The notes beneath the pieces are model-generated. The model made no database searches. It was not told the origin of the DNA and worked only from the letters and a program-made list of their open reading frames with translations. A program made the translations under genes and the position numbers. DNA of 64,000 bases from Chrysoperla carnea (lineage: Eukaryota; Arthropoda; Insecta; Neuroptera; Chrysopidae): contig NC_058339.1 in the NCBI RefSeq assembly GCF_905475395.1, positions 52,585,172 through 52,649,171 of the forward strand, written 5' to 3'. Shown piece by piece: positions 1 to 13,889 of this stretch (position 1 is the first letter of the stretch; every line of letters begins with the position of its first letter).

Positions 1-415
1 TTTACGAATAAAGTTCCTGGTTTAGCGATAATAAACTTGTTCGTATTTTACATTTTTATCATTTCGTAATAAGTCTCCAAACTAATAAAACTTTCATCTC
101 TTGCTGTGGTTCTGATCAGCTGTCAATGAAACTTTTATTTTTGCAAAATTATATACATAAATCTTCTTGACGAATGACAGCCTAGACACAGTTAAGTTTG
201 AACGGTCATTGAAATAAAACCCAAAGTGACAAAAAAAACTTCTCTCGAATTCGTTCAACCCCAGAATAAACAAACATTCTTCGATGAACATAATGTATGA
301 TAAAAACAATATAGGGTATTAGAAAGGCACATATACATAATTAATTGTTCTAACTATCCGATGTGTAGTCACAAGCTTTGATTTTTAACTTGCAATGTAC
401 GTATGCCTGTATATA

Positions 416-437
416 TGCATGTATGTATGTATGTATA
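416..437. repeat. GTAT tetranucleotide microsatellite
   Basis: About five GTAT units sit in a row. They are followed by the motif AACCGATTGATCTGAAATTT (481-501), which has the look of a dispersed insect repeat rather than unique DNA. Confidence 0.6.
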
Positions 438-540
438 ATCGGGTAAAATTTTGCAATTCATTTTTGAAGCAGAAATCTTTAACCGATTGATCTGAAATTT
501 TGTATACATATGTAAGTCGAATTATAATGCATTTTTATGG

Positions 541-917
541 TAAGTATTACCTGATTTTTTCATCGCTTCTACCATATTTGATATTCATATAATTTTTAAG
601 TTTTAAATTAAAATTTTAATAACAAAAACTTTTTAAGGTACAAGCTTTTATTGTATTCAAAAGTAGAAAACAATTTTTTCTTTGAGTCACTCATACACGA
701 CTATTTGTAACAGTTTGAGGCACTCCAATCATTCTTGATATGAGCTTTTACAAATAGTCGTGTATGAGCGACTGATAGAAAAAATTATTTTCTACCTTTT
801 AGTTCAATAAAAGCTTGTCCATAAAAAAGTATTTTTATTAAAATTTATAATTGAAAAATAAAAAAATATATGTATATCAAATATGGTGGAAGCGATGGGA
901 AAATTGCAGAATAATTT
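541..917. repeat. Fold-back (MITE-like) element, long inverted repeat
   Basis: Two arms of about 165 bp, at roughly 541-710 and 748-917, are inverted copies of each other around a 37 bp spacer. The inner part (TCATACACGACTATTTGTAA against its complement) is perfect, and the outer parts keep CATCGCTTC and CACCATATTTGATAT with a few mismatches. Nothing is coded. I could not find a convincing target-site duplication. This structure is typical of fold-back MITEs; the superfamily is unknown. Confidence 0.75.
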
Positions 918-1909
918 ATGAAAGTCTATATATTTAATTATATGACTTTTGCATTTATCTAACGCGCTTCAAGCTCTTGTTTAAAATAAATTAATTTACT
1001 AGCTCCATTAGATTATTGCATATTTTTCTTTCCTTCACATACGAAATGGTTCTGAAAATTTACTAGATGATGGCATACCCTACTGAAGAAATCTTACTTC
1101 GTAAAAAATTAATTAAAATTGATCGTATATGTACTATCCATTTAGAATACACGAAAGAAATCATTTTTCAGGCATCACGTCGTCGAAAATATTGAATGAT
1201 ATGGTCAAAAATGATGTTTAGTTGACTTCTCAACGAGTTTTCTGACTCATAATAGAATAAAATAAAATGATATAGCACACACGTTCACATATCACAAAAA
1301 AATGTATATAAAAGTTTACTTATATTTATGTATAAAATCTAAGCGAAACGACGATATTCCTACAAATGGCACAAGTTCTCACCAGGTGTCATAATTTTGT
1401 TGTTACATACGTGTTTGTAAAATAATATAGTTTAGTGTTGAGTGTCGGTGTCTTTTTGAAAATATGGTACATTTATACAAAGTTTAAGATGTGATAGGGA
1501 GACATTTTATTAAATAACACGACTTCAATATATTTCTATAACTGTGAACAGATAAAGTTCAACAAAAAACTAAATGGATAAATTGTCCAATAAACATAGG
1601 TATAAGGCTAACTTATTTTTTTACTTATTTGCAAGTCAAAAATTTGCGTGGACATAGGCTAAGAAAATTTAAAAACACTGACAAAGGATGTTATTAAGAA
1701 AGAAATACGCTTTCGAACTTCTGAGCCCGTTAAATTTCTAATTTCGCGGATATTCTAAAATGGATGAATTCGACTTTCAAATTATAATGAGAAAATAAAA
1801 CATAAAAACACTTTTGTGATGAAACTTAAATGCGATCTTTCCATTTTTTTCAAAATGGAAATTTGATTGGTTATATTGTAATGAAAATTATCACAATTTT
1901 GGTTCCATT

Positions 1910-1915
1910 TTTATT
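1910..1915 (-). terminator. Candidate poly(A) signal of the secreted-protein gene
   Basis: AATAAA on the minus strand, about 72 bases after the TAA at 1987-1989. Position fits a short 3' UTR; not proven. Confidence 0.4.
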
Positions 1916-1986
1916 TCATTTAGATCAATTTTTTAACAAATTTGAACATTTTCTTTAATCTAGAAGTTAAGTTTTTTTAAATAAAA

Positions 1987-2687
1987 TTATACTATGAAGG
2001 GAAATTTTGGCGGTTGGAAAAATGGTACGGGCATACACCCTATAGGGCACATTGGCGGAGGTTTCATAATCGATGGGAATGAAGATAATGATGGAAATTT
2101 AGGTAGTTGGAGTGGTGGTCGTGGTTTTCCCGGACGTTTTTTATTAGATCCTTCCATATTGTTACCTTGATTAGGTTGAAGAGATCCTTGCATATTGTTA
2201 TCTGGGTAACCTTGAGGAGGTCCTTGTATATTGTTGTTTGGGTAGCCCTGAGAAAGTCCTTGCATATTGTTACCTAAATAACCAGCAGATGGTCCTTCCA
2301 TAATGTTATCCTGATTAATTATTAATTGCTTTCCTTCCATTGAATCCATGGGTTCCTCTTGAGAAACAGGATTTGCACTTCCTTTCCCTGAAATCTTGCT
2401 TTGTAATTTTTGTTCAAAATTTGTGTGTTTTTTAAGCGGATGGCCTATGTTATCTTCAAAAATGTGTTTTAAATATTCTCTGTTAGGAAGCTGTTGATGA
2501 TCTTGTACTGTATGATCTATTTGGCTTTTTTGTGCAAACAATTGGCCATCTTGTTTTATTTTTTCATAAAATTCTTCAAAAAATTCTGGTGGAAATAGTT
2601 CTGTTTTTTTATCAGCTCTTAAATCGTTTATCCTTTGATTAGACATCTGAATTGGCGAATTATACTGATGTGGTCTGACAAATAATC
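1987..2687 (-). CDS. Secreted-protein gene, exon 2
   Basis: Begins after TTATTAG and continues in phase to TAA at 1987-1989. It carries the Asn/Gln/Gly repeat and the Pro-rich basic tail. An ATG at 2698-2700 could start a shorter cytosolic protein if the intron is not real. Confidence 0.65.
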
Positions 2688-3083
2688 CTAATAAATCCAT
2701 TTAAAATTATTTATAAAACAAACAAAAAATTAATATTAAAGGATTCTTTTGGAAAATTCTTCACAGCATAAAATTTGCTAATAACTACGATAGTTGTTAC
2801 TATAACCTGAGTCGTTGTCTGCCTAAATAATGTACAGGTCTGTCGCCGTACTACCTACACCAAACTGTGATAACATACTTGCCACTTTTTTCAAAAATTC
2901 CCTTAAATTAATTATTTCTTTACCTTTTGTTTTTTTATTATTGGTGCACCATTTTACACATTGTTCGTCGTATTCTAATGGTGATTGTTTCCATATGTCT
3001 TCTGATTCTCGAATTTTTTCGGCTATATTTGACGGCAATATGGTTATCCAAATTAAAACAACACCAATAATTATTAATTTCAT
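1987..3083 (-). CDS. Unrecognised secreted Pro/Gln/Gly/Asn-rich protein, two exons
   Basis: I do not recognise this protein. Two open frames join cleanly: exon 1 complement(2879..3083) and exon 2 complement(1987..2687). The donor is GTATGT and the acceptor TTATTAG, both in phase 1, giving 301 residues. The start was placed at 3083 because it opens a signal-peptide-like segment (MKLIIIGVVLIWITILPS); an upstream in-frame ATG at 3107 would add eight polar residues. Residues about 24-70 are charged, with a CxxxC pair. Residues about 195-249 hold four degenerate repeats of the form YPxNNxQGxxQG. The tail is rich in Pro, Lys and Phe with another CxxxC. No transmembrane segment follows the signal, so export is likely. 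The composition suggests a structural or extracellular-matrix role, but that is inference. Two independent ORFs joined only by chance is the alternative. Confidence 0.6.
2879..3083 (-). CDS. Secreted-protein gene, exon 1
   Basis: 68 codons plus one base. It codes for the signal-peptide-like start, then an acidic and basic stretch with DEQCVKWCTNN. It ends at the donor A|GTATGT. Unspliced, the frame runs on only to a stop at 2823. Confidence 0.6.
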
Positions 3084-3199
3084 TGTGTGTTTTTGTTTAA
3101 ATTTCAAATCAAAAGAACTACAAATATTAAACTATACGAATATTGTGTACATAAATTTTTGGACACTTCGGATAATTTATTTTTATTAGCGGCAGTAAA

Positions 3200-3676
3200 A
3201 ATTTTTATACCATGTATATATGAAATATATCAAGGTATACCAAGTTTAGTCACCAGTTTTTAACACTTCAAAATATTGATACTACGAACAAAATTTTGGT
3301 ATGGGTATTCCTAAAATTACCTAATTAGTACATTGGCGGTTATCTGCCCGTCTGTTCGTCCGTCAACTCGAAAACTCAAAAACGAAATGAGATATCAAGC
3401 TGAAATTTTTATGGCGTGCTTAAGCCCAAAACAGTGAGGTGGAGTTCGTAAAGGAGCAACATAGGTCAATTGGGTTTTTGGTCCAGAGAATCCATCTTGT
3501 AAAAGAGATTATCCACTGAGGAAGAGTAAAGAATCATACACTTATTACTTTGTGTGAAAGAGTGGCTATCTTTCTTTATTTACAAGATGTTAACAAAACT
3601 AACGATTGCGTAATTAACACTGTTTATACATGGCATTTCAATTAACTCAGTCGATTGTTTGTTTTGACTTGTTTTA
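3200..3676 (-). mobile_element. Family A element, copy 1 (internally shortened)
   Basis: Reads as family A on the minus strand. The subterminal motif TATACATGGTAT is at the tail (3207-3218) and its inverted partner is at the head (3624-3635). The core phrase found in all copies, ending CAATTGACCTATG, and the GACR-type tract are present. About 150-200 bp of the middle seen in copy 7 is missing. Confidence 0.75.
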
Positions 3677-6600
3677 ATTGAGTTTTTATGAAATATTCTG
3701 TCATAAATTATTTTATGAATTTATTAAATTTAAATTAGTTAATGTGTATCAAATGCTATTTACCCCTACGGAACAATTCATAAATACCTAATTAGTTATC
3801 CTTCAAATATTCTGTATATTAGGAAAGTCACTAATTACGTCGAACAGATAATATGGCTATGTAAACAGGTATTTTTAAAAAAAAGACAGTAGTATTCTAT
3901 GAAATAACTAGCCCGTTAAAGAAATGAGCTTTTTTTTTATTATCATATAAGTAGGTATCTTTTTTACATTCGTTGTAAATAGAAAAGGATAATGTTATCC
4001 TACACTATCCTTTTCTACCTACACCGACTTTATGGTAAGTTAAAACTGTATTTAATAATCAACCCAAAATCCAATTTGTATAAGAAGTAAGCTATACTTG
4101 TGCTATCCATGCTTAGAATTTCAACTAAGATATTATTAAAATTATATGGACAGTCTCCAATACCCTCAACATGGTAAAACCATGCTAGTTTTTACCTTTA
4201 TTTCATGAGATTAATGTTTTGCCAAATTGTTCATCTTAACATTTGTCATTTGTCAAGCACCCTTTTTAAAAAATAATCCAAATAAAGGCCTAATATAATT
4301 ACCATATAAGCTAATCGTGACCAGCATTATGACATCAATGCTTATTACTGATACATGTACCAAAGGACTGTAGTTTAGCAATATACTATATGAAATTGAA
4401 ATCTTTTTTACCTCTGTGTACTGGTTTAACAACAACGTCACAAACTCACAACAAAGTTGAATTCAAGACGGTTGGATTTTAGATATATCTTTTCTTATTA
4501 AAATTAGGCAGACATGAAGTGTAGCCGGCCGGCACCTGAGATTTGATTTATTACGTTTACTAGTGTTTATTCCCGAAAAAATTTGAGAAATATGATATTT
4601 TAAAATCATTTCAAGCCAAGTTTTTAAATAATTTGATATCGTTTTATTCGCGCTGTGCATGAGTTTTATTTCAGGCGTTTCCATGATAGCAATACACTAC
4701 TTTTCTTTATTGGTACGTGTGAGAAAATCATTCAAACTTCATAGTTCAACATCATAGATCATTAAAATATTTGCGAGTATAATTTGTAATACAAGCCCCC
4801 AAAAGACGCCAAAAAACGCAAATAAAAATTTCTACAACATTATCTTATATATACACATAATCAATAATTCAAGGAAATGAAACCAAAATTTTTCACAGAT
4901 TGAATATAAACGATGATAGGATAGCCAAGAAAATAATAAAAGCCATTCAATTTTCAATATTTTTAAAGGGAAACTAAAGAACTGCTTTTTAGTAAATTTA
5001 AGGCATTATTATAATGACATACCAGGAGTGAAGCTGCCACATGGAGCCTAGATATCTTATATATAGATGTCGTATAGCAGGATTATCCATAACTAAAAAT
5101 CATACAAGATTTTTGTCGTTGTCTTGTTAATAATATTAATCTAATAATGGCTTTAGTCATCGATGTCTTTACTTAACCTAGATCGATAAACTGATAAGTG
5201 CCACAATGAAATTTACCACAATACCTCCGATTGAATCAAAAATAAATATACATAATTAATCGAACTTATTGTGATTTGCAATGAATAGGAGGAAATGTAT
5301 ACGCAAGTCTTCTAACCATTAATCTATAATTAATCAAAATAAAGGAGTTTTTTAAAGGCTCATACCTTTTTGAGTTGACAATACTCTTTTGTTTGATAAT
5401 AATCGATTTAACAGCAGAAAGTTGCTATTTGTTTAGTTTAGTTTACCATTTTCATAATGAATAGACTCATGCCAGAGTAACGCTTGCAAATTGTTAAAAA
5501 TTTTTATTTTATGAAATCTATGAAATCTTTTATTAATTTCACTTGATATATCTGTTGACTAGCCTCTAAGATTGTGCGATCTAAGCCCATTAGATTATTT
5601 TCTTTCGGGAACTATTGGCGAAATACAATCGGAATTGCTGCCAAAAGTGTGTAAAATTTGGCATCCAGATAGCGCAATAAATAATTAACTGACATAATAA
5701 ATTTGCCGGAAATCGAATGTAAAAATTATGTTTTCATTTTTCGTCAAATTTATTAAGTTTACGGAACAATATTACGAACATGAGCTAGGTTTTATCCCCT
5801 TGCAATGTGTAACAAACCCTAACGGCCGGATAAAATCTTATATTTAGAACTATTTCTATTTTGAGTATTCAAAAGAATTCTATTAAAATCGGCCAATCTA
5901 TAAATTACTTATCGTATTTAATGCATACACATCTATGAATATAACAAAACAATAAGAAGGCCTTAAAACATAGTAGATATTATATAAAATATTATAATAA
6001 CATAAATATGTAATAGTTTTGATAGAGCTTATTATCTGCTGTGTACATCAGTTTTAAAGACTCTTCTTCAATTCAACAGAGTTTTAAACAGACATGTCAT
6101 GAAATATTAATCACATAACTCACTTCATTTACCTTAAACAGTTCAACGCTATGAACATTGAACAAGATATTTATAATGTAACGTATCACTAGTATACCTA
6201 CCTACTAGTACCGTGATATTTATAATAATATCATCTCATCATTTTCTGAACCAATCAATTTATTCTTAGTGTTTTTTAAACCGATTTCAAAATATGAATG
6301 GATGTTCTAAATTCGTTTAAAGTAACTAGATGAACTAAATAAGATACTAAAAATAAATCACTAACAGTTAACCTTTTTTGCATCTAACGTTGCCACCTCT
6401 TCTGAATTAATCGAGAAACTCCCGAAATTTTATTATCTCCTTCGACTCCTGATTTAAAATTTAAGCTTACAAATAATTTTATTTACTACTACTCCCTTTC
6501 AATCGCTCCGTGTCCTTGTGTTTCAATAGGTATAGTATAACTGGTTGCAGTGTACCTACAATTTTTTTGTTTCAAAATAAACTTATTAAATCGTTAGTTT

Positions 6601-8872
6601 ACAATGAATAGCTACAAACTATCTTAAAATTATGGTATCTAGCTTAACTTTACCATACTAGGTAAAGTCGTATAAATAAAAAACATCGTCTTATAAATAG
6701 AATACATCGAAATATTATCAAAATACATTGTTAAAATTAATGGAAAAACGGAAATGGATCTGGATAGTAGTCCTCAACCTTTCTTGAGTTTTCAGATTTG
6801 TATTAATTCAAAAAAATATTTTCTACAACTTTCTCCCGACTTACTCAAACTTTGAGCTGGTAATCATGGAAGCACAGAGAATATTTACATGCATATTATT
6901 TAATTATTTAATAGATAATGATCTTCAAATAAAATCAACGAGCTGTTATCGATTAAATGTTTGGGAGCTACAAAACAGCAGATAAAGCAAGAAAATATTT
7001 CAAACTTATTCAATACCCTCCTTTTTTTCTCTTATTCATGAGTGAAAAAGCTGTTTTAATATTGCAAAAGCATAGACATAACTATTATCTTTGAAAATTT
7101 ACTTTCGCACATCTCATGCGTGCAGAATTATAGTGTTTTTTTTAAACAAAATCAACCGCTTTTAATCATTAAACCATTATTCAGTATTAACTTAATATGT
7201 TAATTAATATTTTGGTAATATCCTAACGAAAAACAGGCTTTGTCAACTACAGAACTTCAATGAACTGATTCCATCTTACTATAGGTAGAAAAAATTTTAA
7301 TATTAATATATCAATAACACTTCATAACACCTCCAACAAACTTTTACATATTAATAGCATTTAAACAAACCAATTAAAACAACAAACCAATTTAAAAATT
7401 AACTTTACAATCGGAGAAAAATTGGAATTCTACATTTGTCTTCAAAAATACGATATCTACATTAGTTACACAGATAAACTCCTAAACGAATAAAATATCT
7501 TAGGCTTAACTTAGGTCGCACGCATTTGATTGCCTCATCTTTGATCTGTGCACGTAAAAAAAAGGGGAAAAAGTATTTTACAAAATTTTTCATTTTCGAA
7601 ATTAATGTATTTTTTAGTATTTTTTATTGTTTAAGCCAATCCCACTTAGTTTTTGGACCAAAAGCTGAGTATTTTTCTGGATATCAAAACTTACCTTTAC
7701 TTGGAAATTTTATGAAAGAAAAGCTTTCTTTGAAATCGATTGTATTATAAATTATAAAAGATTGTTTATTTACAAACTAACAACAAACTTAACTATCCCC
7801 GTGTTCTCCAAGATTATTTGTGTTGTGTTTTTTTGTAGAATTCTAAGTTTTGTTATATTTTATTCTGGTAGCGGATCGACTTATCACTTTTTACAAACAA
7901 AATGTTTTAAACTATGGATATACAATTGATTGATTTTAGGCTGTCTTGTTAAGTATGTATAAAACAATTGTGACAAAAAAACTAATTGAGAAATTAAAGG
8001 TACAATTTTTTTAGTGGAAGGAATATGTTCAGACTAAGCAATGGAGAAAAACCGTTTCATATTTTTTAGTATTCGAACTAATATTTATAATTAAAATCAT
8101 TCTTTTAAATATTTAAATTCTTAGACTTAAGGTTCATCTCGTATATTTTTGAAATGATGTTTTAAGATGTCTTTATTTTTCAATTATTTGTTGATTTATG
8201 TCCTGATTAAAATGATGCGTCTTTATTAGACGGTTTTCCATTATTCAACTTCACTTAACAGAATTTATAATAAATGTTCGATCCATATTCATTCTGATAT
8301 ATCGATATAATTGCAAATTCACGTATAAGGGATGGCTGATTGTATGTTACTCTTACGTAAACCCATTTTAAAATTAAATGACAGAATCTCATTTGTAATC
8401 TGACCGCACGTTATTGTACAGAACCATATATATTGTTTCATTAACTAAATGTTATTATAAGAAAAATGTCATTTAGTTGATACAGGACAGTAAAATAAAT
8501 ATAAAAAACTGATACGGGCTCCACATGACCCACTGGGGATCTTGTAAAAATTAAATGTAGTTTTTGATGCGACAGCCAAGATTCATGGAAGATTTCAACA
8601 TTTGTGGTTCATCCTTTTTCAGTTACTAAATATACATACTTACGTTCAGACGTCGGGTCAAAACTAACGAAAAAATATTCAGAAAAACTAAATTCCTGTT
8701 GAAATCTAAGCGCACGAAATTTTTCGCGATTATAATATTTTCTTTATTTGTCATAATGAAATACAGACGTTAATATATGATTGTTCGGAAGACTACTTAA
8801 AATACTGCTTTATCAACAAATTGCCAAATTCTCAGTTAGCTTTCTTTTGTTCTTAACAAAATTTGTACACAC

Positions 8873-9008
8873 ACTTTCAAATTTGGCAAATAAATGATTG
8901 TTTGGTAATATGAATTTATCGAGCTTTTGAAATTAAATTTTCACTTTCCAATTTGGCAAATAAACATTTGGTAATATATATTTATCAGGTTTTTGGAACT
9001 AAATTTTC
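8873..9008. repeat. Two-unit tandem duplication, 70 and 66 bp
   Basis: Unit 1 spans 8873-8942 and unit 2 spans 8943-9008. Both start ACTTTC, contain AATTTGGCAAATAAA and TTTGGTAATAT, and end AAATTTTC. The second unit has lost four bases and has several substitutions, so the duplication is not recent. Confidence 0.75.
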
Positions 9009-11023
9009 ACTTTAATTACCGATCTGCTCGACAAATGAATGTTAAAAGCAAACTTTTTAGTACCATATAGTATATTTTAATAATCGCTTCGGTTTCCAGG
9101 TAAAATTCAAGATTTTATGTAGCTTCTTAAAAACCTTTTTGGATGTTTCGTTATACAAAAATGATTGATAAAACTGCTAAATTGAAAAGAACTTTTTTAG
9201 TTAATTTTTAATACTGGAAGTGTTGGATTCTAATTATGAAAGTTAGAAATTTGTAATTATCTAATACTACGCTTGTACCCTTATTATTAATGTATTGTTA
9301 AAATTCCCGTTGCCTCCACCATAAAATAATTTGACAAAAACTTTTATCTTGCCTTTAACAACGGAATCGTAAAAGTCCTTAACCTGTATGCGTATTCCGA
9401 TTTGTGAAGTTCTGAACTATTTTTTGTTTAATTCTAGAAATCTTTTTAAGAACACTGTGTTCAAACCTTATTGTTACTCTCAATGTAAATAGTAGAAAAA
9501 TATCGTTTTCTAAGACTAAAGTAGGTAGTACTATGCTGTTCGACTTGTGAAAGTTAGAAACCGTGATGGAAAACGCTTTTATTTGTAATAATTTCATCTT
9601 CCTTTTGAAATTTTCTGTGCGAAACTGCACAACATTCTGGCAAATTGTGCAGTTCAAAAATTGCTTAGCAAATAATACACTGCTCGTATGTAATATATAA
9701 AATAATAACGACAAAAAAATTAATATTTTGTTTAATTTTAATTTCAGATTAAAAACCAGAATAATATTTTATATCGTGAACAAACCACAGACAAGCAAGC
9801 AGACAAACCATTGTAAGTATAAAATTTATAACCAAATATATTTAAACATTTTACGCTAATTATTTTTTGTAAAGATACGTATTTATAGTATGTATTATAT
9901 TCAATAATAAATATCTCTCTCTGATGATGATTAGGGCCTTATCGGTTCAGTGGGTATTATTTTAAATCTACTGGCCTGCTAAGTCCCAAGTTACTGTCAG
10001 AGGAATTTACAACAACATTTTAAAAATTATGACAACTAGACAATAATGTATATAGTTGTATGCGATAATATATGTTAACAAATAAATATTTCTTATTATA
10101 ATTTATATCATTTGGAAGAGATACATAGTAAGTGTGTATACCATGTGTTTATTGTAAAGGTTCTGTATTCATTAATTGTTTAATTGAGAGAGAAAACAAA
10201 TTAGAAAACTTATTGGTCAAAGGGCCGTCATAAACTTTTCTTCCTAATACAAAAGTTCAATTATTTTATTTTTGTAGTTAAACGGCAAAAGGTAATGTGA
10301 TTTCTAAAAATGAAAAACTGTTACAGATCATTTCAGGTGAAAAATATAGTAACGGTTATTCTGTAAATTCAAAAATAGAAAAAGCCAAGTGTGTTAACTC
10401 TAGAGAGAGGTGGAGTTACCAAAATTTTGTAATTTTTTTTAATCGTCCGTTGCACATTTACAGAGCTGATAATTGGACATTTTTGTATCAAGATAAGAGA
10501 TATAAATTTTTAAAGTGTGAAGGAAATTTTTATGTCATCTTCAAAGGTTTTCAGCTACTATTTAATATAAAATTATTTTTTTTATATTATAAATTTAACT
10601 AACATTTACTCGAGAAGTATTATTTGACCTAAAATTGTATGCTTTGGCATCGTAAATATTATTAATAATCGAAAGACGATGATGCTTATTGTAGTCAAAA
10701 TTTAGAACATAAACAAAAACAATTAGAAAACTTAATAAAAAATTAAAATGCTTGTTATGAAAATAACCTTTCATAATCCGTGGAAGTATCATAGTCAAAG
10801 CTACTGATTACAATAAATCTTTGGCAAAATAAATTACGAAATTTGTACTTATACAGAGTGCTTTTTTAAGTTGCACATATTATGCACACATGAAATTGAC
10901 CTACGTTTACAAGCTCAATAAAAGCTTACTGTACTCCATAACTGGTTATCGATATAGAATCTTCAATCTTTTTTCTTCAAAAATCGATAGACAAACATTT
11001 TAAATTAGAAAGTTGGTATTGCT

Positions 11024-11330
11024 AAAAAAATTAACATTTTTGGTTCGAAGCATTTTTCCGCAAACCGTACAGTTTAGGCATAAACGGACTGAAGAATTTT
11101 ACCCAAAATTGTTTTTTCTAGGCAAAACTAGGGAAATCAAGGCACTCTTCGAAAAAAAATTTCCAATATATCAAATCAAAGTGGTTTGTTTTTCAATAAA
11201 GATCATTGTCGTTTAAATGTACAAACGCAAAAAAGGTAAATTTTTTCTATCAACTAATGTCTAAACTATTCGGTTTACAAAAAAAAAATATTTCAAATTA
11301 AAAAAAATTCCCGTATTTATAAAGAGATAA
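11024..11330 (+). repeat. Dispersed repeat D, copy 1
   Basis: About 300 bp similar, in the same orientation, to 33128-33440. Shared landmarks are TTTTCCGCAAACCGTACAG, AACGGACTGAA, TCTAGGCA and a late CTAAAC-ATTCGGTTT block. No terminal repeats or coding frame of note, so the type of element is unknown. Confidence 0.65.
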
Positions 11331-13889
11331 TTACTGAATAATTTTGCCTTATATTTCTTCAAATAGTCCAATTTTTTTTTTTTAGTCAAAAAGATGTCTA
11401 AAGAAAATTTATCGTAATTTTTTTAATTTACTTTTCAAAAATTATAAAACTTAGTAAGAATTTAAATACAGCATCCTGTTGTCTTAAGATTCATAAAAAC
11501 ATTTAGATACATATTTTTTCGGTTCAATAGTTTGCTTTCATACATTATATAGTATTATTGTGTGTTATTTGTTTAATTTGATATGATAAAATAATAATTT
11601 TTTTTATAAATTATTGTATTTAGCTGGTGGTATTATCTAAATTCTAAGCTGTTGTACAAAAATTATGACAATAAAATATTCCAGCATAACACCACTCACC
11701 ATTAACAGTATATTATTTAACATTTTCATACCATATTATTATACCACCTTTTTACATTTCTATTTGCTTTTTTACAAGATTTATAGTTATAAATGTGAGA
11801 TGTTCGGGAAAACAACGCAAAAATTTTAGCAGATGGTCTCAGAGCGCAAAAGTAAACATGAACTCAGTGAAACATCATATATTTTTAATTATAACTATCT
11901 ATATGTATAAGCTTGTATCCATCCATCTACTGTTAGCCAATGAGTCCCTGCAAATTTTAACGTTTTCCAACAAAGATGTTTAACGTTTCCTTTTTTTGGA
12001 CATAACAATTTTAACTTTTTTGGCAAATCAAATTACGCTTCTTACCCCCAGTTTAGACGTTTACCAACATTTAAGCTACTCCAGCTTACTCTAAAAATTG
12101 ACCATGCTATTCTATTTTGAGCCAATATTAGAAAGTGATGTAAAATACACATACCCTTCATCCTTATGAGGACTTACTGTGTGCAGAGGAAACGCTTCGC
12201 CTCAATAACGCGTTTTCCATGTTGCTATTTTCAATTTTTGAAAACGCGTCTTGATCTTTGAGTATGTGGTGCTTAAAAATAATGTAGATAGTTTTAATTA
12301 TTAAAAAATTAATTAGTTTATTCTTATATTGAAAGCGTTGTAGTTAATCATCGTTTATCAAAAATTACCATTTTTACTCTTAAAACGTTGGAAATACTCT
12401 AGAAAAACTGGTTGGCAAAACTGGCTTTCTTCTTTGGATCAATTCTATTATCTGTGAAAATTATTGAACTATATTTCCGTACATTCTGTACGTCGTTAAT
12501 CAACCATGAAAAATTGTAACCAATGATTGTTATTATATTTACTCTACAATCAACACACATAACAATAACGATTGATTTTTTCTTATTTCCAGAAAAAAAG
12601 TACTATTTATAATAAATATGAAAATTATTAGGTACAATAAAATATTCCGTGTTTATGTATTTTATTAATGACCCGGATCTAAATCTTATTTGAAACCTAA
12701 AAAAAAATTAGTATAAATCTCCACGTAAGTTAGCCGACGGCAAGCGTTCTAAGCGTCAATAATATTTGCTTACCGTCGTTTCATAAACGACAATTAAGAA
12801 GGTTTCTGACAGTTTCTGATGGTTTACTAACATCGAACACCTGCATTAAAAAATAACGCCAGCGCCTGTTTTTTACCCTAAGTAATTCCTTCTATTATTT
12901 AAGTTTATTGGATATTTTATCAAAAACAAAACTATTGCCTTTTTATCATGAGAGCGTAGGAACGTAGGAAGGAGCATTTATAAAGCACGTAGGAAGGAGT
13001 GCCTATATTATATTGAATACTTTAAAACTAACAAATAAAACTCTTCTGTTTTGTGTCGAAGGTTAATGAACAAATAAATAGAATCATCTAACATCTTTTT
13101 TATTGTACAATTATTTTAGTAGTTTCATAAATAGTTCGATTGAATATTTTGGCGGTTGTTTTCATATTGAAAGAAGTGATTATATAATTCCAGTTAAAAT
13201 TTTTACTGCATCGTAAATATATCATAAAATAAACTTAATTAACATGTTTATGAATAATTTGCTTAAAATGAAACGGATATTAATAAATTCTTGAACGGTT
13301 TTACCATTGACATATAAAATCGCTCTGTGCATAATATATCTGCATATAGGAATACATTATTTTAAACGGAAAAGAAAATTTTATCTAGAAATTATGTAGG
13401 CGTAGAAATATTCTACAGTTTAATGGAACTAACACATGAAGACATAATATAATAAAAATAGTGATGTACCAAATCATCGTCATCCTGCTTCATATACAAA
13501 CCAGAATGATAATTTTGTTAGAAATTTCAAGGATCATGTTTGGTGATTAGGGTAAAAGTTAAAAATTGATGTCATTTGACGATTAAAAATTTCAACCGAT
13601 CTCTCAAAAACTTTTTTTGAAAACATTTTGAATCTAAATTACTAAGTTTATTAATTTCTAATTAACTGGTTTTTTTAACACGCTTTTATTAGCTTGGAGT
13701 ATATCTATGTATCTAGTAAAGGAATTTTTAAACGTGATTTCCCCACTTAAATATTTCAAATTAAAACTTCGCACGCTTATCAAAGACCGATGACATTACA
13801 TTAGCCCTAATCAGAATCTTCAGGATTATTGATTATATAAATAATTCATATAATTCTGTTGAAAGCGCAGATAATATTTTATAATATTA

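Larger units (their letters stand above)
1..1986. other. Intergenic, no gene seen
   Basis: No open frame here looks coding on either strand. The stretch holds a short GTAT microsatellite near 416-437 and a large fold-back element at about 541-917. The remainder is plain AT-rich sequence. A possible poly(A) signal of the gene to the right lies at 1910-1915. Confidence 0.6.

Noticed and set aside
411..440. Possible CRISPR-like or satellite array
   Set aside because: Only a short GTAT microsatellite. No spaced repeats of any kind were seen in the window, and the genome is clearly eukaryotic.
10297..10602. 101-codon plus-strand open frame in the left intergenic region
   Set aside because: No domain, signal peptide or splice context; ends in a low-complexity Phe/Tyr/Lys run typical of AT-rich non-coding DNA.
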